Program-made: the position numbers and the translations under genes
Source of the DNA: Coprobacillus sp. CAG:698
GTDB taxonomy: Bacteria; Bacillota_I; Bacilli_A; ML615J-28; CAG-698
Length of the DNA stretch: 64,000 nt
Direction: 5' to 3'
NCBI GenBank assembly: GCA_000431235.1
Contig: HF988719.1
Location: 73,885-137,884, forward strand
Notes under the pieces: generated by a model
Seen by the model: only the letters and a program-made list of their open reading frames with translations
Told to the model about the DNA's origin: nothing
Databases searched by the model: none
Shown: positions 33,514 through 42,679 of the stretch, one piece after another
Layout of the letters: every line of letters begins with the position of its first letter
Position numbering within the stretch: the first letter of the stretch is position 1

Positions 33514-35872
33514 AATCCTAGAAATATTAACAGAAAATGGTGTTCAATGCAGTAAAGAAAATTTATTTGACGAACTAGATAATATTGGTTATGAAAATGT
33601 AAGTTTAGATACTGATATTGATATAAATGATGTAAAGAAACTAAGTAAAAGATATAAAACTGATATAAAACCTAAAAAGGTAAAAAAAGAGCCTAAGAAA
33701 GTTGAACCAAAGAAAACTGAAGTTAAAAAAGTTGAAGAAAAGAAAACTGAAGTTAAAAAGGTTGAACCTAAAAAAGAAAAACCTGCTTCTAATTCACAAA
33801 AACCTGTGAAAAAAGAGAGTGCTAAGAAGCCTACTTCTAAAGAAACAGAAAAGAAACCTGCAAAGAAAGAAGCAGTTAAAGAAGTAAAGAAGACTGAAGA
33901 AAAGAAAGCAGTAGAAACTTTTGAACCTAAAAAGGAAACAGTTAAAGTAGAAGAAAAACCAAAAGAAACAAAAAAGAATAATGAAAATGTTGAATTAACA
34001 AGATTTTATGATGACAAATATGATGTATATGAAAAGAATGAAAAACAATATACAAGAATTAAGAATGTTAAAAAAACTAAAAAGATAGCTGAAAGTCGTC
34101 AAAGTAATACTACACAAAAGAAAAATGCTGAAACAGTAATTTATTATGAAGATGGTATGACTGCAGGTAAACTTGCGGAAATGTTAGGTGTTTCTAATGG
34201 TGAAATCGTTAAGAAGTTAGTTGGTCTTGGATATATGATTTCAATAACACAACCAATTGATCGTGATGTTTTTGAAATATTAGCAGATGATTATGGTTAT
34301 ACAGTGAAAGACAAAGTAGTATATGATATAACAAAGTTTGAAGACATTGTTATAGATGATGATGAAGAAAATCTTGTTCCTCGTCCTCCAATTGTTACAA
34401 TTATGGGACACGTTGACCATGGTAAAACTACTTTACTTGATACTATAAGAAGTTCAAGAATAACTAGCAGTGAAGCTGGTGGAATTACTCAAAGAATAGG
34501 TGCATATCAAGTTGAAGTGCACGGAAAGAAAATTACATTTATCGATACTCCAGGACATGCTGCCTTTACAGAAATGCGTGCTAGAGGAGCTAACGTAACT
34601 GATATTGTAGTTTTAGTAGTGGCTGCTGATGATGGTGTAATGCCTCAAACAAAAGAAGCTATCGACCATGCTTTATCAGCTCATGTACCTCTAATTGTTG
34701 CTGTGAATAAAATAGATAAACATGGTGCAAATGCTGATCGTGTAAAAGAAGAACTAGCTGCTCTAAATATAATTCCATCGGAATGGGGCGGAAATAATGA
34801 GTTTGTAAACATTAGTGCTTTGAAAGGCACAGGTGTTGATGAATTATTAGAAACTATTCTAATGGTTGCTGAAATGGAAAATTATCGTGCAAATCCAAAC
34901 AGATTAGGTTATGGCACAGTTATTGAAGCTCAATTAACAAAAGGACGTGGACCTGTTGCTACACTTCTAGTAAAGAATGGTACTATCAAAGTTGGAGATC
35001 CAATAGTAGTTGGAACAACATATGGTAAAATAAGAGCCATGCAAGATGAAACAAAAACAAATCTAAAATCTGCTGGACCTTCTAAAGCTGTAGAAATTAC
35101 AGGACTAGAAAGTGTTCCTCAAGCAGGAGATCACTTTATGATTTTTGATGATGATAAAACTGCCAAACTAGTTAGTGAAGAAAGACAAAAACGTGTTAAT
35201 GCTGCTCGTAATGCTACAAAAGGAGTTTCTCTTGCAACACTATTTGAAAATCTTGACAAAAATGAAAAAGAAATTAATCTAATTATTAAGGGTGATTTAC
35301 AAGGTTCAGTTGAAGCTTTACAAGGCTCATTATTAAAACTTAATGTAGAAGGTGTAAAGATAAATATTGTTAGTACAGGAGTAGGTGCAATTAATGATAA
35401 TGATATTACATTAGCAGTTGCTTCAAAATCAATCATCATTGGTTTTAATATCCGTCCAAATAGTACGATAACAAAACAAGCTACTGATCGTGGCGTTGAA
35501 ATTAGATTATACAACATAATCTATAAACTACTAGAAGATATTGAAGCTGCTATGAAAGGTTTATTAGATCCTGTATTAGAAGAAAAAGTAATCGGCGAAG
35601 TTGAAGTTCGTAAGATCTTTAAAGTGTCAAAGATTGGAACAATTGCCGGAAGTTATGTAACAAATGGTGTTATAACTAGAAATAGTGAAGTTAGATTAAT
35701 ACGTGATGGAGTTGTTGTTTACACAGGAAAAGTAGGAACACTTAGACGTGGTCAAGATGATGTAAAAGAAGTTAAATTTGGATTTGAATGTGGAATAACA
35801 ATTCAAAATTATAATGATATTAAAGAAGGCGACATAATTGAAGCTTACATAATGGAAAAGGTGGAACAATAA
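33500..35872 (+). CDS. infB: Translation initiation factor IF-2
   Basis: 790 residues from ATG 33500, nine bases after SD AAAGGAGG; an ATG at 33491 touches the SD. GTPase that places fMet-tRNA on the 30S subunit. An N-terminal IF2N helical domain is followed by about 110 residues of Lys/Glu-rich low complexity (KKVEPKK, KKTEVKK repeats, about 55-160), a second IF2N domain (YEDGMTAGKLAEMLGVSNGE), then the GTPase: GHVDHGKTT, DTPGHAAF, NKID. Domains II to IV follow to the end. The repeat DNA in the linker (33700-33780) is nearly duplicated. Confidence 0.97.
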   Translation: MKVSEILEILTENGVQCSKENLFDELDNIGYENVSLDTDIDINDVKKLSKRYKTDIKPKKVKKEPKKVEPKKTEVKKVEEKKTEVKKVEPKKEKPASNSQKPVKKESAKKPTSKETEKKPAKKEAVKEVKKTEEKKAVETFEPKKETVKVEEKPKETKKNNENVELTRFYDDKYDVYEKNEKQYTRIKNVKKTKKIAESRQSNTTQKKNAETVIYYEDGMTAGKLAEMLGVSNGEIVKKLVGLGYMISITQPIDRDVFEILADDYGYTVKDKVVYDITKFEDIVIDDDEENLVPRPPIVTIMGHVDHGKTTLLDTIRSSRITSSEAGGITQRIGAYQVEVHGKKITFIDTPGHAAFTEMRARGANVTDIVVLVVAADDGVMPQTKEAIDHALSAHVPLIVAVNKIDKHGANADRVKEELAALNIIPSEWGGNNEFVNISALKGTGVDELLETILMVAEMENYRANPNRLGYGTVIEAQLTKGRGPVATLLVKNGTIKVGDPIVVGTTYGKIRAMQDETKTNLKSAGPSKAVEITGLESVPQAGDHFMIFDDDKTAKLVSEERQKRVNAARNATKGVSLATLFENLDKNEKEINLIIKGDLQGSVEALQGSLLKLNVEGVKINIVSTGVGAINDNDITLAVASKSIIIGFNIRPNSTITKQATDRGVEIRLYNIIYKLLEDIEAAMKGLLDPVLEEKVIGEVEVRKIFKVSKIGTIAGSYVTNGVITRNSEVRLIRDGVVVYTGKVGTLRRGQDDVKEVKFGFECGITIQNYNDIKEGDIIEAYIMEKVEQ

Positions 35873-36211
35873 ATGGCATATAAAATTGCTAGATTAGAAA
35901 AAATAATCGAAAGAGAAATAGGTACTATTCTTTTGAATAGTAAAGATGAACGTTTACGCTTCGTCACTGTTACTAAAGTCTCTTTAACAAGCGATGCTTC
36001 AATTGCTACAGTTTATTACACTGTTTTAGGAAATAAAGAGCAAATAGAAGCAACAAAAGAAAATTTAGAAAATGCTGTTGGTTATATCCGAAGCAGTCTA
36101 GGTAAAGGGTTAGAAATTAGAAAAGTACCTGAACTTAGATTGAAATACGATGAATCAATGGAATATGGTGAAAGAATAGAATCAATACTAAAAGATATAA
36201 AGAAAAGTTAG
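35873..36211 (+). CDS. rbfA: Ribosome-binding factor A
   Basis: 112 residues. KH-like fold protein that matures the 30S subunit and aids cold adaptation. MAYKIARLEKIIEREIGTIL, LRFVTVTKVSLTSDASIATVYYT, and the C-terminal LRLKYDESMEYGERIESIL are typical. The ATG directly follows the infB stop; its SD (AAGGTGG) is inside infB. truB and ribF, which often follow in Firmicutes, are absent. Confidence 0.95.
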   Translation: MAYKIARLEKIIEREIGTILLNSKDERLRFVTVTKVSLTSDASIATVYYTVLGNKEQIEATKENLENAVGYIRSSLGKGLEIRKVPELRLKYDESMEYGERIESILKDIKKS

Positions 36212-36220
36212 GAGAAAAAG

Positions 36221-37957
36221 ATGAATATCAAGGATAAACTTAAAGAACTTCCTAAACAACCTGGATGTTATCTTATGAAAAACAAAAATAACGAAGTTAT
36301 TTATGTTGGTAAAGCTAAGAATTTATCTAACAGAGTTAAATCCTATTTTATGGGATCACATAATGCTAAGACAACACGCCTTGTAATGGATATAACTGAC
36401 TTTGAGTTTATAATTACATCAACTGAAAAAGAAGCATTTATTTTAGAAATGAACTTAATAAAGAAATATCGTCCTAGGTATAATATTATGCTTATGGACG
36501 ATAAGATGTATCCTTACATATTTATATCAAATGAAAAGAATCCTCGTATTACATATACAAGAGAATTAAATCATAAAGGAAAATATTTTGGACCATATCC
36601 TAATTCCAAAGCGGCAAAAGAGACAGTTGATATGCTTAATAAAATATATCCTTTAAGGAAATGTAAAAATATCCCCAAAAAGGAATGCTTGTATTATCAT
36701 ATTAACAACTGTTTAGGCCCATGTATAAATAAAATTGATGAAGAAAAATATCAAGTGATAATTAATAAGATACAATCACTATTAAATGGAAACATTAAAG
36801 AAGAAGTAAAAAAACTTAAACAAAAAATGTTAGAAGCAAGTGAAGCTTTAGAATATGAAAAAGCTATGGAATATCATAATTTAATTATGGATTTAGAAGC
36901 TATTGGTGAAAAGCAAAAAATGGAAACATCACTTATTAATTCTGATATTTTTAACTTTGCAGTAAAAGATGATTATATAAACATTCAGGTGTTTCAAGTA
37001 AGGAATACAAAAGTGATTGAAAGAAAAGCTTTCACATTCGATTTAATAGGTGAAAAAAAAGAAATGTTTATCGATTTTATTCATCAATTTTATCTTATAA
37101 ATAATAATCCTCTGCCCAAAGAAATAATTATTCCTAATATCGAAACAAATGATTTTGATGAAAAACTAAAGAATTTATTAATTATTCCAAAGCAAGGAAA
37201 ACGAAAAGAACTATTAGACTTAGTATTAGTGAATATTGAAAAAGAATTAGAAAATCTAATTCTTAAAAAACAAAGAGCATATGATATGACACTAGGTGCG
37301 GCAATTGAATTAGCTCAAACCCTTGGCGTTGAAAGTTGCTTAGATATAGAAGCTTTTGATAACTCTAACATTCAAGGAGTAAGTAGCGTAAGTGCAATGG
37401 TTAAGTATATTAATGGTGAAAAATCAACAAAAGACTATCGCAAGTATAAAGTTAAAACTGTGGAAGGAAGCGATGATTTCAATACCTTTATTGAAGTGCT
37501 TACACGTAGATATACAAGATTAAAACAGGAAAATAGTAAACTGCCAGATTTAATAATTATGGATGGTGGAAAAACACAAGTTCATGCTGCTAAAATAGTT
37601 TTAGAAAAACTAAATCTAAATATTAATGTTTTAGGTTTAGTCAAAGACGAAAATCACAGAACTGACGCTTTATTATTTAATGATAAGATTATTACTCTTG
37701 ATAAAAAAAGTTCGCTATTTAAATTTTTAACTGCCATACAAGATGAAGTGCATAGGTATGCAATAAGTTTTCATCATAACACACATGCTAAGAAAATGAT
37801 AAGTTCGAAGTTAGATGATATTAAAGGCATTGGTAAAGTAAAAAAGAATCAAATACTATCGCTATTAGGTGAAGTTGATTTTGAAAATAAGTTAAGAAAA
37901 ATAAACCTAAATGACGAACAAATTGACCAAATATTAAAAATCTATAACCTTAAATAA
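36221..37957 (+). CDS. uvrC: Excinuclease ABC subunit C
   Basis: 578 residues. It makes both incisions in nucleotide excision repair. GIY-YIG-type N-terminal nuclease (QPGCYLMKNKNNEVIYVGKA, about 12-31); UVR domain (LEASEALEYEKAMEYHNL, about 203); C-terminal RNase H-like nuclease (CLDIEAFDNSNIQG, LIIMDGGKTQVHAA); final helix-hairpin-helix (LDDIKGIGKVKKNQIL). It is 9 bases after rbfA with SD TAGGAGA, and thus is probably the last gene of the nusA operon. Confidence 0.97.
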   Translation: MNIKDKLKELPKQPGCYLMKNKNNEVIYVGKAKNLSNRVKSYFMGSHNAKTTRLVMDITDFEFIITSTEKEAFILEMNLIKKYRPRYNIMLMDDKMYPYIFISNEKNPRITYTRELNHKGKYFGPYPNSKAAKETVDMLNKIYPLRKCKNIPKKECLYYHINNCLGPCINKIDEEKYQVIINKIQSLLNGNIKEEVKKLKQKMLEASEALEYEKAMEYHNLIMDLEAIGEKQKMETSLINSDIFNFAVKDDYINIQVFQVRNTKVIERKAFTFDLIGEKKEMFIDFIHQFYLINNNPLPKEIIIPNIETNDFDEKLKNLLIIPKQGKRKELLDLVLVNIEKELENLILKKQRAYDMTLGAAIELAQTLGVESCLDIEAFDNSNIQGVSSVSAMVKYINGEKSTKDYRKYKVKTVEGSDDFNTFIEVLTRRYTRLKQENSKLPDLIIMDGGKTQVHAAKIVLEKLNLNINVLGLVKDENHRTDALLFNDKIITLDKKSSLFKFLTAIQDEVHRYAISFHHNTHAKKMISSKLDDIKGIGKVKKNQILSLLGEVDFENKLRKINLNDEQIDQILKIYNLK

Positions 37958-37974
37958 AAAATGTGCATATTATA
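37947..37974 (+). promoter_or_regulatory. Sigma K-like mother-cell promoter of gerE
   Basis: AC at 37947-37948, 17 bases, then CATATTATA at 37966-37974, which fits the sigma K pattern AC-N16/17-CATAnnnTA. In B. subtilis gerE is a sigma K gene. The motif is short and the region AT-rich, so chance is possible. Confidence 0.5.
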
Positions 37975-37996
37975 TTATAGATAATGAGGTGATAAT

Positions 37997-38206
37997 ATGT
38001 ACATGGATAAATTCCTAACCCCACGAGAAAAAGAAATATTTGATATGCTTGTCAAAGGGAAAGACACTAAAGAAATAGCATTAAGCCTTGTGATAAGTGA
38101 AAAAACAGTGAGAAATCATATTTCAAATGTAATTCAAAAACTTGGAGTAAAAGGAAGAAGCCAAGCAATTTTAGAGTTAATTAAAATTGGTGAAATATCA
38201 ATATAA
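37997..38206 (+). CDS. gerE: Spore coat transcription regulator GerE
   Basis: 69 residues, nothing but a LuxR-type helix-turn-helix, as in GerE of B. subtilis (74 residues). The stretches TKEIA, ISEKTVRNHISN and QKLGVKGRSQA are, as far as I recall the B. subtilis sequence, identical, which is far above the usual LuxR-family similarity. GerE is the last regulator of the mother-cell programme, controlling coat genes. SD GAGGTGAT precedes the ATG. In B. subtilis gerE also lies in the uvrC neighbourhood, so synteny agrees. Confidence 0.93.
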   Translation: MYMDKFLTPREKEIFDMLVKGKDTKEIALSLVISEKTVRNHISNVIQKLGVKGRSQAILELIKIGEISI

Positions 38207-38236
38207 ACGCTAAAAAAGCGTAGAAAGAAAAATATT

Positions 38237-39103
38237 ATGAAGATACATGGAAAAGTTATTGAAACTATCCCAAAGGAAAGAATAGTTATTCTTGAATGTG
38301 GAAAAGAACATATGTATTTATACTTCCAAAGAAAAGATTTTCGTGAGTTTGGACCTTATTTCTTCGATAAACCATATTTGTTTTTAGAAGTTAGTGATAA
38401 TAAAAAAATATGCAAAAACTTTGCTGTTCATGAAGTTTTACAATTTAATAGGGTTGTGGAGCCATCATATTATAATAAAGCGAAAAGAAGAAAAATATAC
38501 TTTGATATGGATACAATAAAAAAAGGTGTTCGCGAACTAATCAATAAACCACATAATAAAATGTTTATTGATTTAGAGTTTACAATGCCTGCCTATTTTC
38601 AAACAATGCCACATGTACAAGAGATTTTACAATATGGGATTATTATTGAAGACAAAAATGGGAATGTTGTATTTGAAAAAAGCTCTTTAGTTAAACCATC
38701 TAGACCTTACTTATTAAATTCACGCACATTAACATTTTTATCACGTAAGAGAAGCGATTTTGATAAAGCATGTACTTATAAAGAATTTTATGATATGCTT
38801 AAAATGTGTATGCGAGAATATAAGCCTAAGGTATATGCTTGGGGAAGAAGTGATATAAATACGATTGAACAATCATTTACAATAAATAAAGTTAAGCCTT
38901 TAGATATAAGAAAACATCATATTAATTTAATGCAAGTGATAAAAAATTATTATAATCTAAAAGATGAAATGGGTTTGTTCCAAACATATGAAGAAATGAG
39001 TAATAAAACAATGGAACCCCAACAACACGATGCTTTTGAGGATGCTTACCTAACAAGAGAAGTATTTAAAATGTTTAAAGAAACAATAAATAAAAGTGAA
39101 TAG
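38237..39103 (+). CDS. DEDD-type 3'-5' exonuclease, KapD-like
   Basis: 288 residues. The first ~100 residues are an unrecognised beta-rich domain. The rest is an RNase T/DnaQ-type fold: MFIDLEFTMP (first D and E, about 112), AWGRSDINTIEQ (second D, about 205), and HDAFEDAYLTREVF (H and last D, about 264). Wide GDSL features are absent. It resembles KapD-type exonucleases linked to sporulation in Bacillus, and lies 30 bases after gerE, which supports a sporulation link (inference). Confidence 0.78.
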   Translation: MKIHGKVIETIPKERIVILECGKEHMYLYFQRKDFREFGPYFFDKPYLFLEVSDNKKICKNFAVHEVLQFNRVVEPSYYNKAKRRKIYFDMDTIKKGVRELINKPHNKMFIDLEFTMPAYFQTMPHVQEILQYGIIIEDKNGNVVFEKSSLVKPSRPYLLNSRTLTFLSRKRSDFDKACTYKEFYDMLKMCMREYKPKVYAWGRSDINTIEQSFTINKVKPLDIRKHHINLMQVIKNYYNLKDEMGLFQTYEEMSNKTMEPQQHDAFEDAYLTREVFKMFKETINKSE

Positions 39104-39104
39104 A

Positions 39105-39137
39105 AATATCAAACAGTTAGTTGTTTGATATTTTTTT
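39105..39137 (+). terminator. Rho-independent terminator
   Basis: AATATCAAACA (39105-39115), TGTTTGATATT (39122-39132), T run. Confidence 0.92.
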
Positions 39138-39142
39138 GTATA

Positions 39143-39172
39143 AAAAAACTAGAGCTTAAAACTCTAGTTTTT
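39143..39172 (-). terminator. Terminator of the RNase J-rlmA unit (minus strand)
   Basis: On the minus strand AAAACTAGAG, loop, CTCTAGTTTT plus more T. The rlmA stop codon (39158-39156) lies inside the loop, so the stem overlaps the coding end. Confidence 0.82.
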
Positions 39173-39947
39173 GAAAAATATCAATTTGAAAATCAATTGT
39201 AACATTGAGAAAATCAACAGTGTTTATTTTCTCTAAATCTTCCTTTTTTGTTTTATAAAAATAAGGAGTCATTGCAATTAAGTTTTTAATATCACAATTA
39301 TTCATTTCAACTTTATATGTAAGATGTAAAGAATCAATGTGTGCAAATGATTTTATATCTAACTCAACTTTTTCATTTAAATATGGATTTTGATACAATT
39401 TCTCTTTGATTTCGAATAAATGATTAGTATTTGGTGATACAACTATTAAATATCCATTTGCATTAAGGACATTTGCCATAGATTCTTCAAATAAGGGCGC
39501 AAATATGACGTATGCTGCGTCAAAATAGTTTTTTTGAATAGGAATAAACTTTGAAGATGAAACGATATACGATGAAATATTGTCTTTCTTCGAAGCAAGC
39601 TTAATGGCATTTTTAGAAATATCTATACCAGTAATTTCAAAATCATGAGAAAGCATTTGTGAGTAATAGCCAACTCCGCATCCGCAATCAAGAACTTTCC
39701 TAGCGTTTACTTTAATTAATAAATCTTTAATTAAATTAGATAAAGGGTCGTAAAACCCTTTATTTAAAAATTCTCTTCGTGCGTGAACTGAATCATCTAG
39801 ATCACCACAATTTGTTTTTGATAGAAGTAAATTAATATATCCCTCTTTAGAAATATCATAAGAATGATTATTTACACATTTATATGTTTTGTTAGTATAA
39901 ATTAAATTACTATGACATTTCGGGCAAATCATATTATTCTTTAACAT
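39156..39947 (-). CDS. rlmA: 23S rRNA (guanine-N1)-methyltransferase, RlmA family
   Basis: 263 residues. N-terminal zinc ribbon CPKCHSNLIYTNKTYKC...H (C8, C11, C24, H28), then the conserved YDISKEGYINLLL. SAM-binding motif VLDCGCGVGYYSQML (about 89-103). The family methylates N1 of G745 or G748 in 23S rRNA; Gram-positive members (TlrB type) act at 748 and some give macrolide tolerance. It overlaps the RNase J gene end by seven bases, hence co-transcribed. Confidence 0.9.
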   Translation of the reverse strand: MLKNNMICPKCHSNLIYTNKTYKCVNNHSYDISKEGYINLLLSKTNCGDLDDSVHARREFLNKGFYDPLSNLIKDLLIKVNARKVLDCGCGVGYYSQMLSHDFEITGIDISKNAIKLASKKDNISSYIVSSSKFIPIQKNYFDAAYVIFAPLFEESMANVLNANGYLIVVSPNTNHLFEIKEKLYQNPYLNEKVELDIKSFAHIDSLHLTYKVEMNNCDIKNLIAMTPYFYKTKKEDLEKINTVDFLNVTIDFQIDIFQKLEF

Positions 39948-41635
39948 TGCATGTATATAACCTGAATTAGAGGTCTTCTTTCTGTTTTGGAAACGATAAA
40001 GGAAGCAAGTTCAGAAACGATTGTAGAGGTAATATAAGATGGCAAAATAGCAGGATCATTCATTACTTCATTATATAATTGTTCACCTTTAGTCTTTATC
40101 GATTTCATTAGTGAGTTAGAATTCTTAGCATATATAAATCCACGAGAGATGATATTAGGAGTTTGAATTAATTCACGTTTTTTATTTACAGAATAAATGA
40201 TAGCTACTAATCCATCATCACCCATTTGTTTACGTTCACGGATAACGTTACTTTCGATTTCAATCAAATCATCATCAATATATACATTGCCAGATTGAAC
40301 ACTATAAAGTGAGAATACTTTTGAATCAGTAAAAGTCAAAACTTTTCCATTTTCAAGAATAAAACAATTTGCTGGGCTCACACCAGTTGCAATTGCAAGT
40401 TCTGTATGTTTCTTTTGCATTGAATACTCACCATGAATAGGCATAAAATATTTAGGTTTAAGCAAAGATAGCATAATTTGCAATTCTGTTTCTCCGGCAT
40501 GTCCTGATGTATGAGTATCAGTTAGAGGAGAGTTAACAATTACATTAGCACCAGATTTATATAGTTTATTTATGGTGCGGTTAATACTTTCCTGGTTACC
40601 TGGTATTGCCGAAGAAGAAAAGATAATAGTATCACCTTTTTGAATTTTGATTTGACGATGAGTTCCATTAGCAATTCTTGAAAGAGCGGCTAAAGGTTCA
40701 CCTTGAGAACCAGTTGTTATAATTGTAATTTTATTATTTGGAATTTTTGATAAATCAGTTGAGTTAATAAATATTGAATCAGGGCATTTTATATAGCCAT
40801 TCTTAAGAGCAACTTTTATCGTTTTTTCCATGCTTCTTCCGTAAACAATAACCTTTCTTCCACAAGCTATGCTTGCTTCAATAATTTGTTGTACACGGTA
40901 TACGTTAGAAGCGAATGTTGAAATAAGTATTCTTCCTTTTATGTTAGTAAAAATTGATTTAATACTTTCTCCAATTTTTCTTTCAGATACTGAAAATTTA
41001 TCAACTAAGGCATTTGTACTATCAGAAAGAAGACATAATACTCCTTTGTCTCCGAGCTCAGTTATTTTTGAATATTCAGTATGATACCCTAAAGGTGTAA
41101 AGTCAAACTTAAAATCACCTGTGTGAACTATATAACCAAGTCTAGTTTTAATAGCTATTCCAAAAGAATCAGGAATGCTATGGTTAGTTCTAAAAAAAGT
41201 GACTGTAAAGTTCTTGAAATTAAATTCAGATGAACTAGTGAACTCTTGTAAATTACATGTTAAGTTATAAAATTCAGAAATCTTATTCTTAATTAAATCA
41301 ATAGCAAGACCAGAAGCATAGATTACAGGAATAGATACTTTTCTTAATAAATGAGGTATTCCACCAATGTGATCTTCATGACCATGAGTAATAAAAAGAG
41401 CTTTGATTTTCTCGTTGTTTTTGATTAAGTACGTATAATCAGGGATAATATACTGAACTCCATAATTAGAATCAGCAAACATAATTCCAGAATCAATTAA
41501 AATAATCTCATCCTCTGATTCGATAACATACATGTTTTTTCCAACTTCACCAAGTCCACCCAAAGCAAAAACTTTAATGTTATCATCAGAAAAGTGATCG
41601 ATAACGGGAGTGAGATTTCGTTGTCGTGGTTTCAT
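39941..41635 (-). CDS. rnj: Ribonuclease J
   Basis: 564 residues from ATG 41635; the ATG 15 bases earlier forms part of the SD (AAAGGATGG). Metallo-beta-lactamase/beta-CASP nuclease with 5'-3' exo- and endonuclease activity in mRNA decay. Metal motif FITHGHEDHIGG (about 76-87), GDFKFDFTPLG and the beta-CASP motifs including LSDSTNA, SGHAGETELQ and IHGEY. Whether J1 or J2 cannot be told; only one copy is in the window. The C-terminal domain ends a few residues earlier than in B. subtilis. Confidence 0.94.
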   Translation of the reverse strand: MKPRQRNLTPVIDHFSDDNIKVFALGGLGEVGKNMYVIESEDEIILIDSGIMFADSNYGVQYIIPDYTYLIKNNEKIKALFITHGHEDHIGGIPHLLRKVSIPVIYASGLAIDLIKNKISEFYNLTCNLQEFTSSSEFNFKNFTVTFFRTNHSIPDSFGIAIKTRLGYIVHTGDFKFDFTPLGYHTEYSKITELGDKGVLCLLSDSTNALVDKFSVSERKIGESIKSIFTNIKGRILISTFASNVYRVQQIIEASIACGRKVIVYGRSMEKTIKVALKNGYIKCPDSIFINSTDLSKIPNNKITIITTGSQGEPLAALSRIANGTHRQIKIQKGDTIIFSSSAIPGNQESINRTINKLYKSGANVIVNSPLTDTHTSGHAGETELQIMLSLLKPKYFMPIHGEYSMQKKHTELAIATGVSPANCFILENGKVLTFTDSKVFSLYSVQSGNVYIDDDLIEIESNVIRERKQMGDDGLVAIIYSVNKKRELIQTPNIISRGFIYAKNSNSLMKSIKTKGEQLYNEVMNDPAILPSYITSTIVSELASFIVSKTERRPLIQVIYMQC

Positions 41636-41675
41636 TTTCCATCCTTTCATATATATTATTGTTATTAATATTAAT

Positions 41676-41681
41676 ATTATA
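41676..41681 (-). promoter_or_regulatory. -10 of the RNase J gene (minus strand)
   Basis: TATAAT read on the minus strand, about 40 bases before the start; no good -35. Confidence 0.4.
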
Positions 41682-41721
41682 ATATAAATATAAAAAAAAG
41701 AAAAGTAAAAAACGTTATTTT

Positions 41722-41757
41722 TTTAAAAAAATTAAAAGGAGTGAAATTACACTCCTT
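41722..41757 (-). terminator. Terminator of def (minus strand)
   Basis: On the minus strand AAGGAGTG (41757-41750), loop, CACTCCTT (41743-41736), then a T-rich tract. Confidence 0.87.
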
Positions 41758-41764
41758 GTAATAA

Positions 41765-42343
41765 TTAGTTTTCCTCAAATTTGATTGGTTTAGAATTTTC
41801 AGGAACGAAGAAAGGATTTTCTTTATTTATGTGATCATAAAAGAGAATACCATTTAAATGATCATATTCGTGTTGGAAAACAACAGCTAAATATCCACTA
41901 AAGGAAATAGTTTTCAAAACAAATTCATTTTTTTCAAAATCATACATTAAAGATTTAACTTTAACTCTTTTATGTCTATGAATATATCCTTTGTGAATGT
42001 CTTCAACTGATAAACATCCTTCGCCAGATTCTAAATATGTTAACTCAACCGAATAAGAGATAATTTTAGGATTAACAAATGCGTAGTGATGGAAGTTACC
42101 TTTTTCATCATAAGCCATTATACAAAGCATTTTTTTGTTAATACCTATTTGTGGGGCAGCGATACCAACACCAGGTCTTATATCATACTTTTTACATAGT
42201 TTTTCGTCGTAACTATTTGCTAAGTAGTCGTCCATATCCTCTAAATGTTTTAAATCTTCATTAGAGAAGGGGATAGTTACATCAACGCATTTTTCTCGTA
42301 AAACATTAGCTCCATCCTTAACAATATCTTTGTAAGTTAGCAT
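41765..42343 (-). CDS. def: Peptide deformylase
   Basis: 192 residues from ATG 42343 (SD GAGGTGAT); a longer frame from 42361 overlaps the SD. Removes the formyl group from new N-termini. Three family motifs: GVGIAAPQIG (about 60), EGCLSVE (metal Cys, about 113) and FQHEYDHLNG (HExxH, about 157). The insertions fit the type 2 (Gram-positive) form. Ends at its own terminator. Confidence 0.96.
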   Translation of the reverse strand: MLTYKDIVKDGANVLREKCVDVTIPFSNEDLKHLEDMDDYLANSYDEKLCKKYDIRPGVGIAAPQIGINKKMLCIMAYDEKGNFHHYAFVNPKIISYSVELTYLESGEGCLSVEDIHKGYIHRHKRVKVKSLMYDFEKNEFVLKTISFSGYLAVVFQHEYDHLNGILFYDHINKENPFFVPENSKPIKFEEN

Positions 42344-42399
42344 ATTAATCACCTCTATCAAATATTATAAACTATAGTGAACCAAAAATCAAGAATTTG

Positions 42400-42537
42400 T
42401 TAGTTCCAACCATTAAATGCTGCTGCACCTATAATAACTAAAAGAATGAATAATACTAAAATTAATGCGTAACCAGCACCATTTCCGTTACCACAGCAAG
42501 GTTGATAAGTACCATAATTTCCATAGCCTCCGAACAT
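42400..42537 (-). CDS. YjcZ-family small sporulation-type membrane protein (45 aa)
   Basis: 45 residues: MFGGYGNYGTYQPCCGNGNG, then AGYALILVLFILLVIIGAAA and FNGWN at the end. Gly/Tyr/Asn-rich head plus one membrane helix with the ALILVLFILLVIIGA core is the YjcZ pattern found across spore formers. SD GGAGGTGA precedes the ATG at 42537. A TATAAT abuts the SD and is too close to be its -10. The gene is too short for most automatic finders; it stands alone between def and the UPF0223 gene. Confidence 0.88.
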   Translation of the reverse strand: MFGGYGNYGTYQPCCGNGNGAGYALILVLFILLVIIGAAAFNGWN

Positions 42538-42638
42538 TTTTATTCACCTCCTATTATATCATATGAAAAGGAATTCAAATTGTCTAGACATTTGAAACTA
42601 TTTCTTAAATAATTCTAGAAATATAATTAGTTATATGG

Positions 42639-42644
42639 TATAAT
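42639..42644 (+). promoter_or_regulatory. -10 of the UPF0223 gene
   Basis: TATAAT preceded by TGG (extended -10). Confidence 0.5.
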
Positions 42645-42679
42645 ACTTTGTGCTAATATTCTTTAAAAGGAGTACATTT

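Noticed and set aside
33700..33780. Lys/Glu repeat region of infB as a separate mobile or repeat element
   Set aside because: Low-complexity linkers of this type are normal between IF-2 N-terminal domains.
42545..42580. Sigma K-like CATATGATA upstream of the YjcZ gene
   Set aside because: Both this and the overlapping TATAAT abut the SD, so a start from either would fall in or after the SD.
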